Below, one piece after another: positions 34,344 through 43,030 of a stretch of 64,000 nt of DNA. The stretch is from positions 744,001-808,000 of the forward strand of contig CBDCAB010000006.1 in NCBI GenBank assembly GCA_965213735.1, written 5' to 3'. Position 1 is the stretch's first letter. Each line of letters begins with the position of its first letter. A program made the translations under genes and the position numbers. This DNA comes from CALDTK01 sp965213735 (GTDB lineage: Bacteria; Bacteroidota; Bacteroidia; Chitinophagales; Saprospiraceae). The notes under the pieces are model-generated. The model was not told the DNA's origin and made no database searches. It saw nothing but the letters and a program-made list of their open reading frames with translations.

Positions 34344-37226
34344 CTAATCTGCCAGGGCGGCTTGAGCCTCTACCGGATGGTGGACTGGTCGTTGTGGAGC
34401 GAGAGGTGAGGTTTTGGCGGAAGCTGACTTCTCCTGCATCCGAAAGGCCATAGAAATTAATAGTCCGAGCAGCATCAGAATCGTTCCTATCCAGAACAAG
34501 TTGATGCCCGGAAATACCGTCGCCTCCAGCACCAACCAGTCACTGCGAGATGCATTCTCCGCTACTTCTACCGGTAATGCAGCAGCAAGTTTGGGCGCAG
34601 CAACTGCCGCACGCACATCTGCCTGACCAGTAGCAGGATCGATGCCGACAACACGCGCATGAATTCCCAGATCACTATTCACATCCTTGAGGTTGCGCGG
34701 AGAATTTCCTCGAATAAAGTACAGCGGCTGCAAAGTGCTCGACCTAGCCCCAGCAGTGACCCGAATTGTGGCATTTACCGCTACATCTCCCTCCACAGGC
34801 TCGTAGCCGCGGTGAACAGCCTTGGTATCAAATCCTTCAAACGTAAATGTCGTATCGCCTAGCTGGATGCTCTGACCGGGAGATAATTTCGCCGCCGCAT
34901 AGTCTAATTCAGCGTCTTCCGTAAAACGCGCAGCAAAGGCATCCTCCGGAATTTGCACACGGGCACTAAAGGCATTTACTTGAGCAGGGTAGCTGTACAC
35001 GAGGTTTTCTCGAAGCACAACCACAGGTCTAGCTATCTGAGCTGTATCAAAATCCAAGCGCTCGAGCTTGACCTCCATCCCCAAAGCAATGTCTCCTGGC
35101 TCGGGCGTGTAATCCGGATGCGTAGGGGTATCGGTGACAGCGAGCAGGGTGAGGCGGTGCTTGCTGCTGGCAGTGCTTTCGCCAATGCGCAGAGCGTAGC
35201 GCTCAAAGCGAAGACTATCTTCAAAAGCCTGAGCCTGCTCAGCACTTTGTGAGCCAGGTGGCAAGCCCGTGATATGCGTGAACACATCATGGTCCCAGTA
35301 GTGCCGCGTATCGGGATTCATGCTGGCAATCTTCGCAAAATCATTGGTGTAGAGCGCATATGGCCGCAGCACGAACTCTTTGCCTACCTCACCGGTGCGA
35401 CTCAACTCGCGGTAGCGCACGTCGAAGTCACGGCGGTTGCCCTGGAGCGTGTCAGACAGATACGTGACCTCATAGCCATTGATGACCATGGGAAGTCCCT
35501 TCACCAGCAGCACGTTTTTGCCGATCTGCTCTTCCCCGAGCAGACCATCCATGGCAAAGGTGTTTTTGGAGATGTGGTGCTGGTTGAGACCTGAAAACAG
35601 GATGCCCAGCAGCATGATACCAAAGCCTGCATGGGCAGCTACACTCCCTGTGCGCTGCCATAAGCTCAATCTGCTGGTGGCGAGGTAGTCGAGGTTGGAG
35701 ATGAGGGTATACCAGGCTGCAAAGGCGAGAGCAGTAAACTGCCAGCCGGTGTCGGCGAGCAAACTGCCCGTCCACACAGCTAAGCCAATTGCTACAGCTG
35801 CCCCTGCCGCCATGCGTAGCAGCAGGTTGCGCATGTTATGTCCGCCACGAGCACGCCAGCGAAAGTAGTGGGCAAAAGAGGTGAAAAGCCCCATGAATAC
35901 TCCCACCCACAACTGGTAGCGATTGTAATGTGCAACGGGCTCATTAATGGTGAGGTGACCGAACTCAAAACCAAGTGTATCTCCCAATTTATTAAAGACC
36001 GGCAGCGAGGTAGAAGCCGTAATCATACCTGCACTGAAAAGCAGCACGAGGCTCCCCAAAAACATCCAAAATTCTCGGCTCGTGCTGGCCTCTTCCTGCG
36101 CCTTTACCGGAATTTCGCGCCACCGGACAGCTAGAGCTCCAACACCAAGCAGCGAAAATATGCCGACGAGCAGCATCAGCTGAGTCTCCAAACCCATTTC
36201 GGTGAAGGCATGCACACTCGTCTCCCCGAGCACTCCCGAGCGGGTAAGAAAACTGCTGTACAAGATGCCCACGAAGCACAGCAGGTAGAAGATGTAGGTG
36301 CTTTTGATAGAGTGCCCCGTAGCACGCGCCACCAAGTTGGTGTGAATGCCAGCGATAAGCAGGAGCCATGGCACCAGCGATGTGTTTTCAACCGGATCCC
36401 AGGCCCAGTAGCCGCCAAAATTTAGCGCCTCGTATGCCCAAGCTCCGCCCATGAGAATGCCTATGCCGAGTATGCCAGCACTAAAAAGCGACCAACGCAA
36501 GGCAGGCTGCAGCCACTCCCGATGGCGCTGTGTCCACAGTCCAGCTATGGCAAAGGCAAAAGGCACTACCGTACTCGCAAAGCCTAGGAATAGCGTGGGT
36601 GGATGGATGAGCATCCAGTAATTCTGCAGCAGCGGGTTGAGTCCCGTGCCTTCGATGAGCGACACATAATCTGCCTGACTAAAGATGGGGATGTCCATGA
36701 CCTCCCGCAGCAGCAAGAAAGGGGAGCTGCCGATACGGCTGCCATCCCCGATGGGGAGGTATACCCCGAGTAGCATACTCAGCAACACGACCTGCACCGA
36801 GGCGATAACAGCCAGTACAGGCAGGCGCCACGTGCGGTTGCTAAACCACACCACTAGCCCCAGCACCGAGTGCCAGCCGAGCCAGAGCAAAAAGCTGCCT
36901 TCCTGACCTTCCCAAAAGGCAGTAAAAACATATTTGAATGCGAGCTCGTCATTGACGTGCTGCTGCACGTACTGGTATTCGTACCAATGCTGAGTCATCA
37001 TGGTGAGTAGCAGCGCGATGATGCTCACAATACCTAGCGCCATCACACCAAATGCGCCTCCCGCCAGGTGCGACCATCCAGTACTTGCCTGCTGTTGCCG
37101 CTCTGCCTGCGTACCTCGATATGCCCCGTAGGCAGCGAGTATGGCAGCAAGAAAAGCGATGAGTATACCGGCTCGACCTACCGCCCCGGCGAGAAGATGC
37201 TCATCGAGGTACTGTACCCAAAGCAT
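34344..37226 (-). CDS. ccmF: Cytochrome c maturation protein CcmF / haem lyase subunit
   Basis: 960 residues with many membrane helices. The WWD-type haem-handling motif is GGYWAWDPVENTSLVPWLL; other CcmF/CcsA marks are HPPTLFLGFASTVVPFAFA, EGSFLLWLGWHSVLG and SFLTRSGVLGETSVHAFTEM. A large C-terminal periplasmic region (about 570-900) makes it longer than the E. coli protein (about 650), as is usual in Bacteroidota. It attaches haem to apocytochrome c in the periplasm, receiving it from CcmE. The gene starts 3 bp after ccmE ends, and DUF2520 follows. Confidence 0.95.
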   Translation of the reverse strand: MLWVQYLDEHLLAGAVGRAGILIAFLAAILAAYGAYRGTQAERQQQASTGWSHLAGGAFGVMALGIVSIIALLLTMMTQHWYEYQYVQQHVNDELAFKYVFTAFWEGQEGSFLLWLGWHSVLGLVVWFSNRTWRLPVLAVIASVQVVLLSMLLGVYLPIGDGSRIGSSPFLLLREVMDIPIFSQADYVSLIEGTGLNPLLQNYWMLIHPPTLFLGFASTVVPFAFAIAGLWTQRHREWLQPALRWSLFSAGILGIGILMGGAWAYEALNFGGYWAWDPVENTSLVPWLLLIAGIHTNLVARATGHSIKSTYIFYLLCFVGILYSSFLTRSGVLGETSVHAFTEMGLETQLMLLVGIFSLLGVGALAVRWREIPVKAQEEASTSREFWMFLGSLVLLFSAGMITASTSLPVFNKLGDTLGFEFGHLTINEPVAHYNRYQLWVGVFMGLFTSFAHYFRWRARGGHNMRNLLLRMAAGAAVAIGLAVWTGSLLADTGWQFTALAFAAWYTLISNLDYLATSRLSLWQRTGSVAAHAGFGIMLLGILFSGLNQHHISKNTFAMDGLLGEEQIGKNVLLVKGLPMVINGYEVTYLSDTLQGNRRDFDVRYRELSRTGEVGKEFVLRPYALYTNDFAKIASMNPDTRHYWDHDVFTHITGLPPGSQSAEQAQAFEDSLRFERYALRIGESTASSKHRLTLLAVTDTPTHPDYTPEPGDIALGMEVKLERLDFDTAQIARPVVVLRENLVYSYPAQVNAFSARVQIPEDAFAARFTEDAELDYAAAKLSPGQSIQLGDTTFTFEGFDTKAVHRGYEPVEGDVAVNATIRVTAGARSSTLQPLYFIRGNSPRNLKDVNSDLGIHARVVGIDPATGQADVRAAVAAPKLAAALPVEVAENASRSDWLVLEATVFPGINLFWIGTILMLLGLLISMAFRMQEKSASAKTSPLAPQRPVHHPVEAQAALAD

Positions 37227-37229
37227 ACG

Positions 37230-37622
37230 TTAGGATTCGGCCTTGAGCGCCACCATCTCGTCCTTGTACTTGCTCGGACACTTCATCAATAGATCAGTGG
37301 CCACAAACTGACCATCCATCATCTCGCCTGTCACCACCACCTGTTCGCTCATCTCGAAATCTTGCGGCTTGGCTTGCAGCAACACCACTTTTTCGGTGCG
37401 GCCCTCGACATCGCGGACGTAAAAGCTGAAGTAGTTAGGGTTTACCTGCGGATCATAGACGATGGGCCGCTCCTTGGCTAGCTCACCTACCACCTGCACG
37501 CGGTCGCCGTGCTCGGAGGCTTGACTAAAGGTGGCGTAACTGCTCGTCTCGCCAGCGGCTGACATAATGACTGCAATAGCAGCGATGACACATACGATTG
37601 CGATGAGGTGAGATTTTTTCAT
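37230..37622 (-). CDS. ccmE: Cytochrome c maturation haem chaperone CcmE (Cys-type)
   Basis: 130 residues from ATG 37622 (MKKSHLIAIVCVIAAIAVIM, signal anchor). OB-fold beta barrel: RVQVVGELAKER, FSFYVRDVEG, QVVVTGEMMDGQFVATDLLM. In E. coli the haem is bound covalently through His in an HxxxY motif; here the equivalent is C115-P-S-K-Y119 (LLMKCPSKY), the CxxxY variant known from archaea and some bacteria. No His lies at that position. The gene is directly upstream of ccmF in one operon. The frame open to 37685 is an upstream extension without homology. Confidence 0.93.
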   Translation of the reverse strand: MKKSHLIAIVCVIAAIAVIMSAAGETSSYATFSQASEHGDRVQVVGELAKERPIVYDPQVNPNYFSFYVRDVEGRTEKVVLLQAKPQDFEMSEQVVVTGEMMDGQFVATDLLMKCPSKYKDEMVALKAES

Positions 37623-37755
37623 ACCGACAGTAAAGTTAGCTTGCCAACCGCCGGACTCACACATTGATTGTAAGCTAGCCGTCAAGCCCCTTACACCCGG
37701 ATCGTGCGTTGGGATGCGTAGCGAGAGTTCTCAAGCCCAAAGGATACGTGCGCTC

Positions 37756-37931
37756 GCGGAAAAAATTTTCCGCAGACGTAGTCACTACTACGGTTGCCTC
37801 CAACTAGTGGGGCCCCGCCTCAGCGGGGGTAATTGGTTGGAGCCTAAATTTTGAGCAAGTGCACGTAGTCAAAGGGCTGACACTGAGAAGAAGGAGGGAC
37901 CCGCGAAGCAGGGAGGTTCCCTTTCTCTCAG
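37756..37931. other. Cluster of intergenic stem-loops
   Basis: Three inverted repeats lie in the 340-bp gap 37623-37962, which contains no gene. (1) 37756-37773, GCGGAAAA-AA-TTTTCCGC. (2) 37798-37842, outer CTCCAAC/GTTGGAG and inner CCCCGC-CTCA-GCGGGG (37813-37828). (3) 37883-37931, imperfect long stem between CTGAGA and TCTCAG with an inner GGGA.CC/GG.TCCC part. Element 3 lies just past the stop of the leftward lipoprotein gene and could terminate it. The set could also be REP-like elements or a structured RNA. Confidence 0.5.
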
Positions 37932-37962
37932 GCGTAGTAGCAATTCTAATGCACGATCCGGG

Positions 37963-38673
37963 TTACATCCGAGCATTAATTCGCGAGGCAATGATACGGC
38001 TCCATTTCTCCTGCTCCGACCTTACGGCAGGATGTTGAATGGCTAAGTTGATAAATGCTTGCCCTTTCGACCAAACAAAATCTCCCGTAGCCGGATCGAA
38101 GGCTGCTGGCGCGTCCCAATCGTTGACCAGTCTGGCAGAGCCGCCGGAGGTTTCGGGCATCATTTGCACCGCCTCCTGCGCACCGGCATTGGTCTTGTTG
38201 TCGCTAAAATACACGAGGATGCGCCCACCTGGTGAGCCACCGTTTGCCGCAAACGTGTACACGCAGCCGAGAATGAGTTCGCCCACGTTGTTGCGCTGGG
38301 TCGAGACCTTGCCTACTCCTCCGGGCCAATTCGCCAAATCAGCTGGTTTGATAACATCGCAGGGGCTGATGCCAGCAAAGCCTTTGAAGTCGGCCCGTGC
38401 ATCCGTGAGGGCCTGCTGACTGCCTTCTGCGCCAAGGTTGCGATCACCAAAATCTTCGAGTTGACCTGCGACTGGCGTCACATCTTCGATAGTGATACTG
38501 GCGTCATCGGGTACCTGCAGCTGACCACGAATGGCTTCTTCAGTAATTTGTGGCGGCACCGATGTCGTCTCGGCTGCCGGCGCATCAGCATCTGTGCTGC
38601 AGGCGGTAAAGGCCAGCAACGTGAGGCAGAGTATTATTGAAATTTGAGAGGCTGGTCGTGCAGCACATTCCAT
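37963..38673 (-). CDS. Lipoprotein of unknown function
   Basis: 236 residues. Signal peptide with lipobox LLAFTACS. A short acidic Ala/Thr-rich linker precedes a globular domain (about 80-236) with conserved-looking ISPCDVIKPADLANWPGG, GCVYTFAANGG, ILVYFSDN and a C-terminal WSKGQAFINLAIQH. The two Cys may form a disulfide. I do not recognise a named domain. The start overlaps the end of the upstream lipoprotein gene by 40 bp, so the pair is probably coupled and may act together at the inner face of an envelope membrane. Confidence 0.78.
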   Translation of the reverse strand: MECAARPASQISIILCLTLLAFTACSTDADAPAAETTSVPPQITEEAIRGQLQVPDDASITIEDVTPVAGQLEDFGDRNLGAEGSQQALTDARADFKGFAGISPCDVIKPADLANWPGGVGKVSTQRNNVGELILGCVYTFAANGGSPGGRILVYFSDNKTNAGAQEAVQMMPETSGGSARLVNDWDAPAAFDPATGDFVWSKGQAFINLAIQHPAVRSEQEKWSRIIASRINARM

Positions 38674-39239
38674 CGCAGAGAGTTAAGGCCGGCTTCGTCT
38701 TCGGCGCGGTCGGCTCCGAGTCTGTTCCAGCGGGTTTTGTCGAGTCTGTATACGAGCACGTTGGCAGGGTAGATGGCCTGGACCCCTCCCTGTCCCACGC
38801 GGTTGAGTTTGGGATACTCGAAGGCATAGACGAGGTAGTCGGCAAAGTCGTTCGTTCGTGCTTTCGCCAAAACTTCAGACGAGGAGCTAAACGCCGTTGA
38901 GGGTGTGTGTCCCGCGCGTGGCACTGCTATCCAATCGTAGCTTTTGTTGGTGGCACAGCTGCCAAGCAGGTAAGAATAACTTCCTTCACCAGCTGCATCG
39001 GTGAGCTCTAAAGTCGACACCAAGAGGCTGTCACAGTCGGTGATGTAGTTAAATCCATCGATTCCCGACATTTGGTAGCCAGGTGTTTCAACGCCGTCGA
39101 TAGTCAATTTTCCGGTGGGTTTGGCAGGTGCTGTTTTGGCGACAGCTGCATCATCATCAGCGGCAGCAGGAGTGGCCGCATCATCGCCACAGGCTGTACA
39201 CACGAGCAAAAGCAGTAAACTAAAAAATCCTGAACGCAT
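38634..39239 (-). CDS. Lipoprotein of unknown function
   Basis: 201 residues from ATG 39239 (MRSGFFSLLLLLVCTACG, lipobox CTAC). Ala/Asp-rich linker (about 19-48), then a domain with GKLTIDGVETPGYQMSGIDG, CDSLLVSTLELTDAAGEG and WIAVPRAGHTPS. No family recognised. The upstream frame to 39323 has no signal start. Its probable promoter box TAATTTTG lies 21 nt upstream, in the gap shared with the divergent ftsE-like gene. It overlaps the next lipoprotein gene by 40 bp. Confidence 0.78.
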   Translation of the reverse strand: MRSGFFSLLLLLVCTACGDDAATPAAADDDAAVAKTAPAKPTGKLTIDGVETPGYQMSGIDGFNYITDCDSLLVSTLELTDAAGEGSYSYLLGSCATNKSYDWIAVPRAGHTPSTAFSSSSEVLAKARTNDFADYLVYAFEYPKLNRVGQGGVQAIYPANVLVYRLDKTRWNRLGADRAEDEAGLNSLRWNVLHDQPLKFQ

Positions 39240-39260
39240 AGGTGAAGTGCTATTGAGCTG

Positions 39261-39268
39261 CAAAATTA
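39261..39268 (-). promoter_or_regulatory. -7 promoter box TAATTTTG upstream of the lipoprotein pair
   Basis: Exact TAnnTTTG on the minus strand, 21 nt before ATG 39239, so this transcript would have a short leader, unlike the near-leaderless cases elsewhere in the window. Confidence 0.5.
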
Positions 39269-39289
39269 GGCGTTCCTTGTCCACGGCGC

Positions 39290-39297
39290 TACCTTTG
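39290..39297 (+). promoter_or_regulatory. -7 promoter box TACCTTTG upstream of the ftsE-like gene
   Basis: Exact TAnnTTTG, 5 nt before the GTG start at 39303 (GCCGC between). It supports that GTG as the true start and a leaderless or nearly leaderless mRNA. Confidence 0.5.
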
Positions 39298-39302
39298 GCC
39301 GC

Positions 39303-39992
39303 GTGCCAGCTCCAGTTGTTCATTTATCGCAAGTTTCGGTGTTTCAACAGCAGCGTTGCGTGCTCAGCGACATCAACCTCACCATCGAGCGGGGCGAGTT
39401 TGTCTATCTCATCGGCAGAACGGGCACGGGCAAAAGTACATTGCTCAAGACGCTCTACGCTGCATTGCCATTGCTACAAGGCAAAGGCGAGGTAGTGGGC
39501 GAAAGTCTGCGCAGCCTCAATCGTCGCACCATTCCCGCCTTTCGGCGAAAACTAGGCATCGTGTTTCAGGAGTTCAACCTGCTCTACGACCGCTCCGTTG
39601 CCGACAACATGCGCTTCGTGCTCAATGCCACAGCCTGGAAACAGGAATCCAACAAGGTGAAACGGGTAGGGGAGGTGCTCACACAGGTGGGGCTAAGTGA
39701 TAAGGCCAATGTGATGCCCCACGAGCTGAGCGGAGGCGAGCAGCAACGGCTAGTGCTAGCACGCGCTCTGCTTAACCGACCGCAGCTGCTCCTTGCCGAT
39801 GAACCTACCGGCAATCTCGATCCTGAAACCTCCGATGATGTGATGTTGCTCATTCGCCGCCTCGCAGAAGAGTACAGCATGGCGGTGCTGTTTGCTACTC
39901 ACGACTACCGCATCCTCGAGCAGTTTGGCGGGCGGATACTGCGTTGCAACCAAGGTCGTGTACTCGATGAAGCCGATCTACACCTTATGTAG
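39303..39992 (+). CDS. ftsE: FtsE-like ABC transporter ATP-binding protein
   Basis: 229 residues, GTG start. Walker A GRTGTGKST (38-46), Q-loop GIVFQEFNLLYDRSVADN, signature LSGGEQQR (142-149), Walker B and D-loop LLLADEPTGNLDP, H-loop FATHDYRIL. The compact size and the NLLYDRSVADN segment fit FtsE, which with the permease FtsX activates peptidoglycan hydrolases during division. No ftsX lies next to it, so the assignment rests on sequence alone; a MacB/LolD-type ATPase is the alternative. It overlaps the convergent cdaA gene by 8 bp. Confidence 0.85.
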   Translation: MPAPVVHLSQVSVFQQQRCVLSDINLTIERGEFVYLIGRTGTGKSTLLKTLYAALPLLQGKGEVVGESLRSLNRRTIPAFRRKLGIVFQEFNLLYDRSVADNMRFVLNATAWKQESNKVKRVGEVLTQVGLSDKANVMPHELSGGEQQRLVLARALLNRPQLLLADEPTGNLDPETSDDVMLLIRRLAEEYSMAVLFATHDYRILEQFGGRILRCNQGRVLDEADLHLM

Positions 39993-40806
39993 CGTAGGCA
40001 TTTTTGAGTTCCTCCTCGAGCTGGCTCTCATCTATACGCCGCCGCAGCTTGCCATTACGTGCTACAGAGATAAATCCAGTCTCTTCACTCACAATGAAGC
40101 ACATGGATTTCGAGCGCTCGGTAAGTCCAACAGCGGCTCGGTGTCGCAAACCCACGCTCTGCGGCAGATCTGCCCTGTCGGTGACGGGTAGCACGCAGCC
40201 TGCGGCGTAAATTTTACCATTTTCTATAATGACCGCCCCATCGTGCAGGGGCGTGTGCTTGTCGAATATGGTGCGTAGCAGTTCGTCGCTCACATCAGCA
40301 TTGATGCGCGTACCGCTGGGGCCGAGGGGTTCGCCTTCCGCATTGTCAGTAATGACAATGAGTGCTCCTGATAGCTCCTGGGCCAGTTTTACCAGGGCCT
40401 TCTTGAGTTCGAGTTGCTCGAGCTGGCGTTGTTTGGAGAGAGGAGCACTCGCGTCACCAATGCGGAACAAGCGCTTGATCACCTGCGCCCGCTGGCGTAA
40501 CGTGTTGTTGCCTAGCACCACCAAAAAGCGTCGAATCTCTGGCTGGAAGATGATGATAATGATGATGACACCCACGCTGACAAACTGCCCCAGCACGGCC
40601 CGCAGCATATCCATGCCGAGCAAGCCCACCAAAAACCAGAGCACGTAAAGGGTGATGATGCCGATGAAGATGTTGAAGGCCACGCTGCCACGCACCAACT
40701 TGTAGAGTTGGTACAACAGGTAGCTCACGATGGCAACATCGAGCAAGTCCCAAACAGACACGGGCAAAAAGCCAATCTTGAGCAGTGGCGTGAAGGCCTC
40801 GAGCAT
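39985..40806 (-). CDS. cdaA: Diadenylate cyclase CdaA (c-di-AMP synthase)
   Basis: 273 residues. Three N-terminal membrane helices (about 15-85; VGVIIIIIIFQPEIRRFL ends the third), then a DAC domain with the catalytic D189-G-A in PLHDGAVIIENG and R221-H-R in VGLRHRAAVGLTE. It joins two ATP into cyclic di-AMP, a regulator of osmolyte transport and envelope homeostasis. The usual Gram-positive partners (cdaR, glmM) are not adjacent. Its ATG shares one base with the stop of the upstream peptidase gene (TGATG), giving translational coupling. Confidence 0.95.
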   Translation of the reverse strand: MLEAFTPLLKIGFLPVSVWDLLDVAIVSYLLYQLYKLVRGSVAFNIFIGIITLYVLWFLVGLLGMDMLRAVLGQFVSVGVIIIIIIFQPEIRRFLVVLGNNTLRQRAQVIKRLFRIGDASAPLSKQRQLEQLELKKALVKLAQELSGALIVITDNAEGEPLGPSGTRINADVSDELLRTIFDKHTPLHDGAVIIENGKIYAAGCVLPVTDRADLPQSVGLRHRAAVGLTERSKSMCFIVSEETGFISVARNGKLRRRIDESQLEEELKNAYAT

Positions 40807-42959
40807 CAGCTAGTGGGCGCTTGGTAGTCGATGCCCATGTGGTAAAACATGAACGACAACAGGTCGGCAGCTTCCTCAATTTGCTTGGCTACAGGTTTGC
40901 CTGCGCCATGGCCGCTGCTTTTGTCGATGCGTATCAGCACCGGCTCCGGTGCAAGTTGTGCCTCTTGCAAAGCCGCTGCAAACTTAAAACTGTGGGCAGG
41001 TACTACCCGATCATCATGGTCGGCAGTGGTAATGAGTGTGGCCGGATATTCTTGTGGACTAGCATTGTGCAGCGGCGAGTAAGCGTAGAGATACTTAAAC
41101 GCATCGGCAGAGTCGGCCCTGCCATAGTCACCTGCCCAAGCCCAGCCAATCGTAAACTGGTGGTAACGCAACATATCGAGCACGCCGACTGCAGGAAAGG
41201 CAACGCCGTAGAGCTCTGGTCGCTGCGTGATGCAAGCACCCACGAGGAGGCCGCCGTTGCTTCTGCCGTAGATAGCAGTGCGGGCGGGGCTGGTGTAGCC
41301 CTCAGACTGAAGGTATTCGGCTGCTGCAATGAAATCATCAAATACATTCTGCTTGTGCTCCCGCATGCCCGCCTCGTGCCAGGCGCTGCCAAACTCACTA
41401 CCACCACGCAGACTAGCTACTGCACACACACCTCCTTGTTCGAGTATAGGCGAGAAAAGGTCGAGTCGCATCACGGCGTGCTGGGGTTCGATAGCAATAT
41501 CAAAGCCTCCGTAGCCATAGAGTAGGGTAGGGCGCTGGCCATCGAGCTGCAGGCCCTTGCGGTGAATGACAAACATGGGTATCTCCGTCCCGTCCTTGCT
41601 GCGATAGCGCACCTGCTTCGTCTCATATAGACTTGCGTCAAAACCATTATCGCTGTTCCTCCAGACTTGCGTGCTTCCGTCAGACTGGATGCGCAGCACG
41701 GTACTAGGCGTAGTAAAGGATGAAAAACTAAAAAATGCAGGTCCGCCTTTGCTGGGTGCACTCACTCCACTTGCGGTACCTATACCCGGCAGATTGACCT
41801 GGTGCAACAAACTGCCGTCGAGCGAATAAACTTCCAGTCGACTGGAGACGTCTTGCAGGTAGCGAGCATAAATGCGATCGCCGCTGAAGGTTACCGATTT
41901 GAGGGGTCGCTGAGCATCTTCGGCAATTACATCAGCAAAGCCTGCCTCCGGAGCAGTTGCGTCTAGTACAACGACCCGACCATTAGGAGCCTCCGCATTC
42001 GTCCAGAAATAGAGATTTTCATTGTTGCCAAACAAGAAATTATAGTCGTGCTCGAATCCCCGCACGACTGGCTGTAGCGCATCCTGACCGCGCTGACGAA
42101 ATGCAGCAGCGGGGGCGATACTCACGGTGTTGCCACTCGTCGAGGCAGTTGTACCCACTACCACCCACTGCTCATCATCACTCACGCTGCCGAACACGTT
42201 GCGCTGCGGGTGGACAGCATCCTCGTAGAGCAGCACATCTTCTGCTTGCGGTGTTTGCAGCTGGTGGTAGTAGAGCTGGTGGTTTTCGTTCTTGTTGCTG
42301 AGCTCGCTACCTCCTTCAGCAGCTGGATAACGGCTATACACAAAGCCCTCCCCGAGCCAACTCATGCCACTGAATTTTACGTTTTCCAGCTGTTCTGGCA
42401 GAGACTCATGCGTATTAAGATCGAGAATTTTAATCATTTTCCAGTCGCTGCCGCCTTCACTCACCTGGTAGGCCATGTAGTGCCCATCGCGCGAGATGGA
42501 GGTGCTGGAAAGGCTGGTAGTGTTATCGTCACTGAAGGTGTTCGGATCGAGCACTACTTCTGGTGTACCGCCAGCTATAGGTTCGCGGTAGAGCACCGAC
42601 TGATTCTGCAAGCCGTCGTTTTTGTTGTAATACAGCCAGTCATCAACGACTTCAGGAGTACCGACGCGTTCGAAGTTATAAAGTCGTTCGAGGCGCTCTA
42701 CGATGTTTTGCCGAAAGGGTATAGCAGCTAAATGTGCTTGCGTCACCGCGTTTTGGGCATCGACCCACTCAGCTGTTTCAGCTGATAGATCATCTTCGAG
42801 CCAGCGATAAGGATCTGCTACTGCTGTGCCATGGTAATCATCTACTACGCTGCTGTCTTGGCGCGTGTGGGGATACACAATTCCCTCAGCATCTAAGGCA
42901 GGGTTTTGCCGACAGGCTACTAAAAACAACATGCCGAACAGCAGCAGCGTGTAGTGCAT
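40806..42959 (-). CDS. Prolyl oligopeptidase family serine peptidase (S9A), lipoprotein
   Basis: 717 residues from ATG 42959 (MHYTLLLFGMLFLVACR, lipobox LVAC). Propeller domain about 70-430 begins with YHGTAVADPYRWLEDD, typical of prolyl oligopeptidases; catalytic domain about 440-717 with the nucleophile Ser567 in AIYGRSNGGLLVG, Asp in TADHDDRVVPAHS and His in SSGHGAGKP. It cleaves short proline-containing peptides; the lipobox places it in the periplasm or outer membrane, likely for peptide scavenging. The frame open to 43004 adds residues without a signal. It is divergent from lon across 71 bp. Confidence 0.94.
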   Translation of the reverse strand: MHYTLLLFGMLFLVACRQNPALDAEGIVYPHTRQDSSVVDDYHGTAVADPYRWLEDDLSAETAEWVDAQNAVTQAHLAAIPFRQNIVERLERLYNFERVGTPEVVDDWLYYNKNDGLQNQSVLYREPIAGGTPEVVLDPNTFSDDNTTSLSSTSISRDGHYMAYQVSEGGSDWKMIKILDLNTHESLPEQLENVKFSGMSWLGEGFVYSRYPAAEGGSELSNKNENHQLYYHQLQTPQAEDVLLYEDAVHPQRNVFGSVSDDEQWVVVGTTASTSGNTVSIAPAAAFRQRGQDALQPVVRGFEHDYNFLFGNNENLYFWTNAEAPNGRVVVLDATAPEAGFADVIAEDAQRPLKSVTFSGDRIYARYLQDVSSRLEVYSLDGSLLHQVNLPGIGTASGVSAPSKGGPAFFSFSSFTTPSTVLRIQSDGSTQVWRNSDNGFDASLYETKQVRYRSKDGTEIPMFVIHRKGLQLDGQRPTLLYGYGGFDIAIEPQHAVMRLDLFSPILEQGGVCAVASLRGGSEFGSAWHEAGMREHKQNVFDDFIAAAEYLQSEGYTSPARTAIYGRSNGGLLVGACITQRPELYGVAFPAVGVLDMLRYHQFTIGWAWAGDYGRADSADAFKYLYAYSPLHNASPQEYPATLITTADHDDRVVPAHSFKFAAALQEAQLAPEPVLIRIDKSSGHGAGKPVAKQIEEAADLLSFMFYHMGIDYQAPTS

Positions 42960-43030
42960 CACTTTGTGTTTGGCAGCGAATGTAGAGACTTCAGCGGGGA
43001 GCACCGATTTGCGAACTACGACGTGGACTG

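Noticed and set aside
39303..40806. Functional pairing of the FtsE-like and CdaA genes
   Set aside because: They are convergent with an 8-bp overlap, not co-transcribed, and no known pathway joins them.
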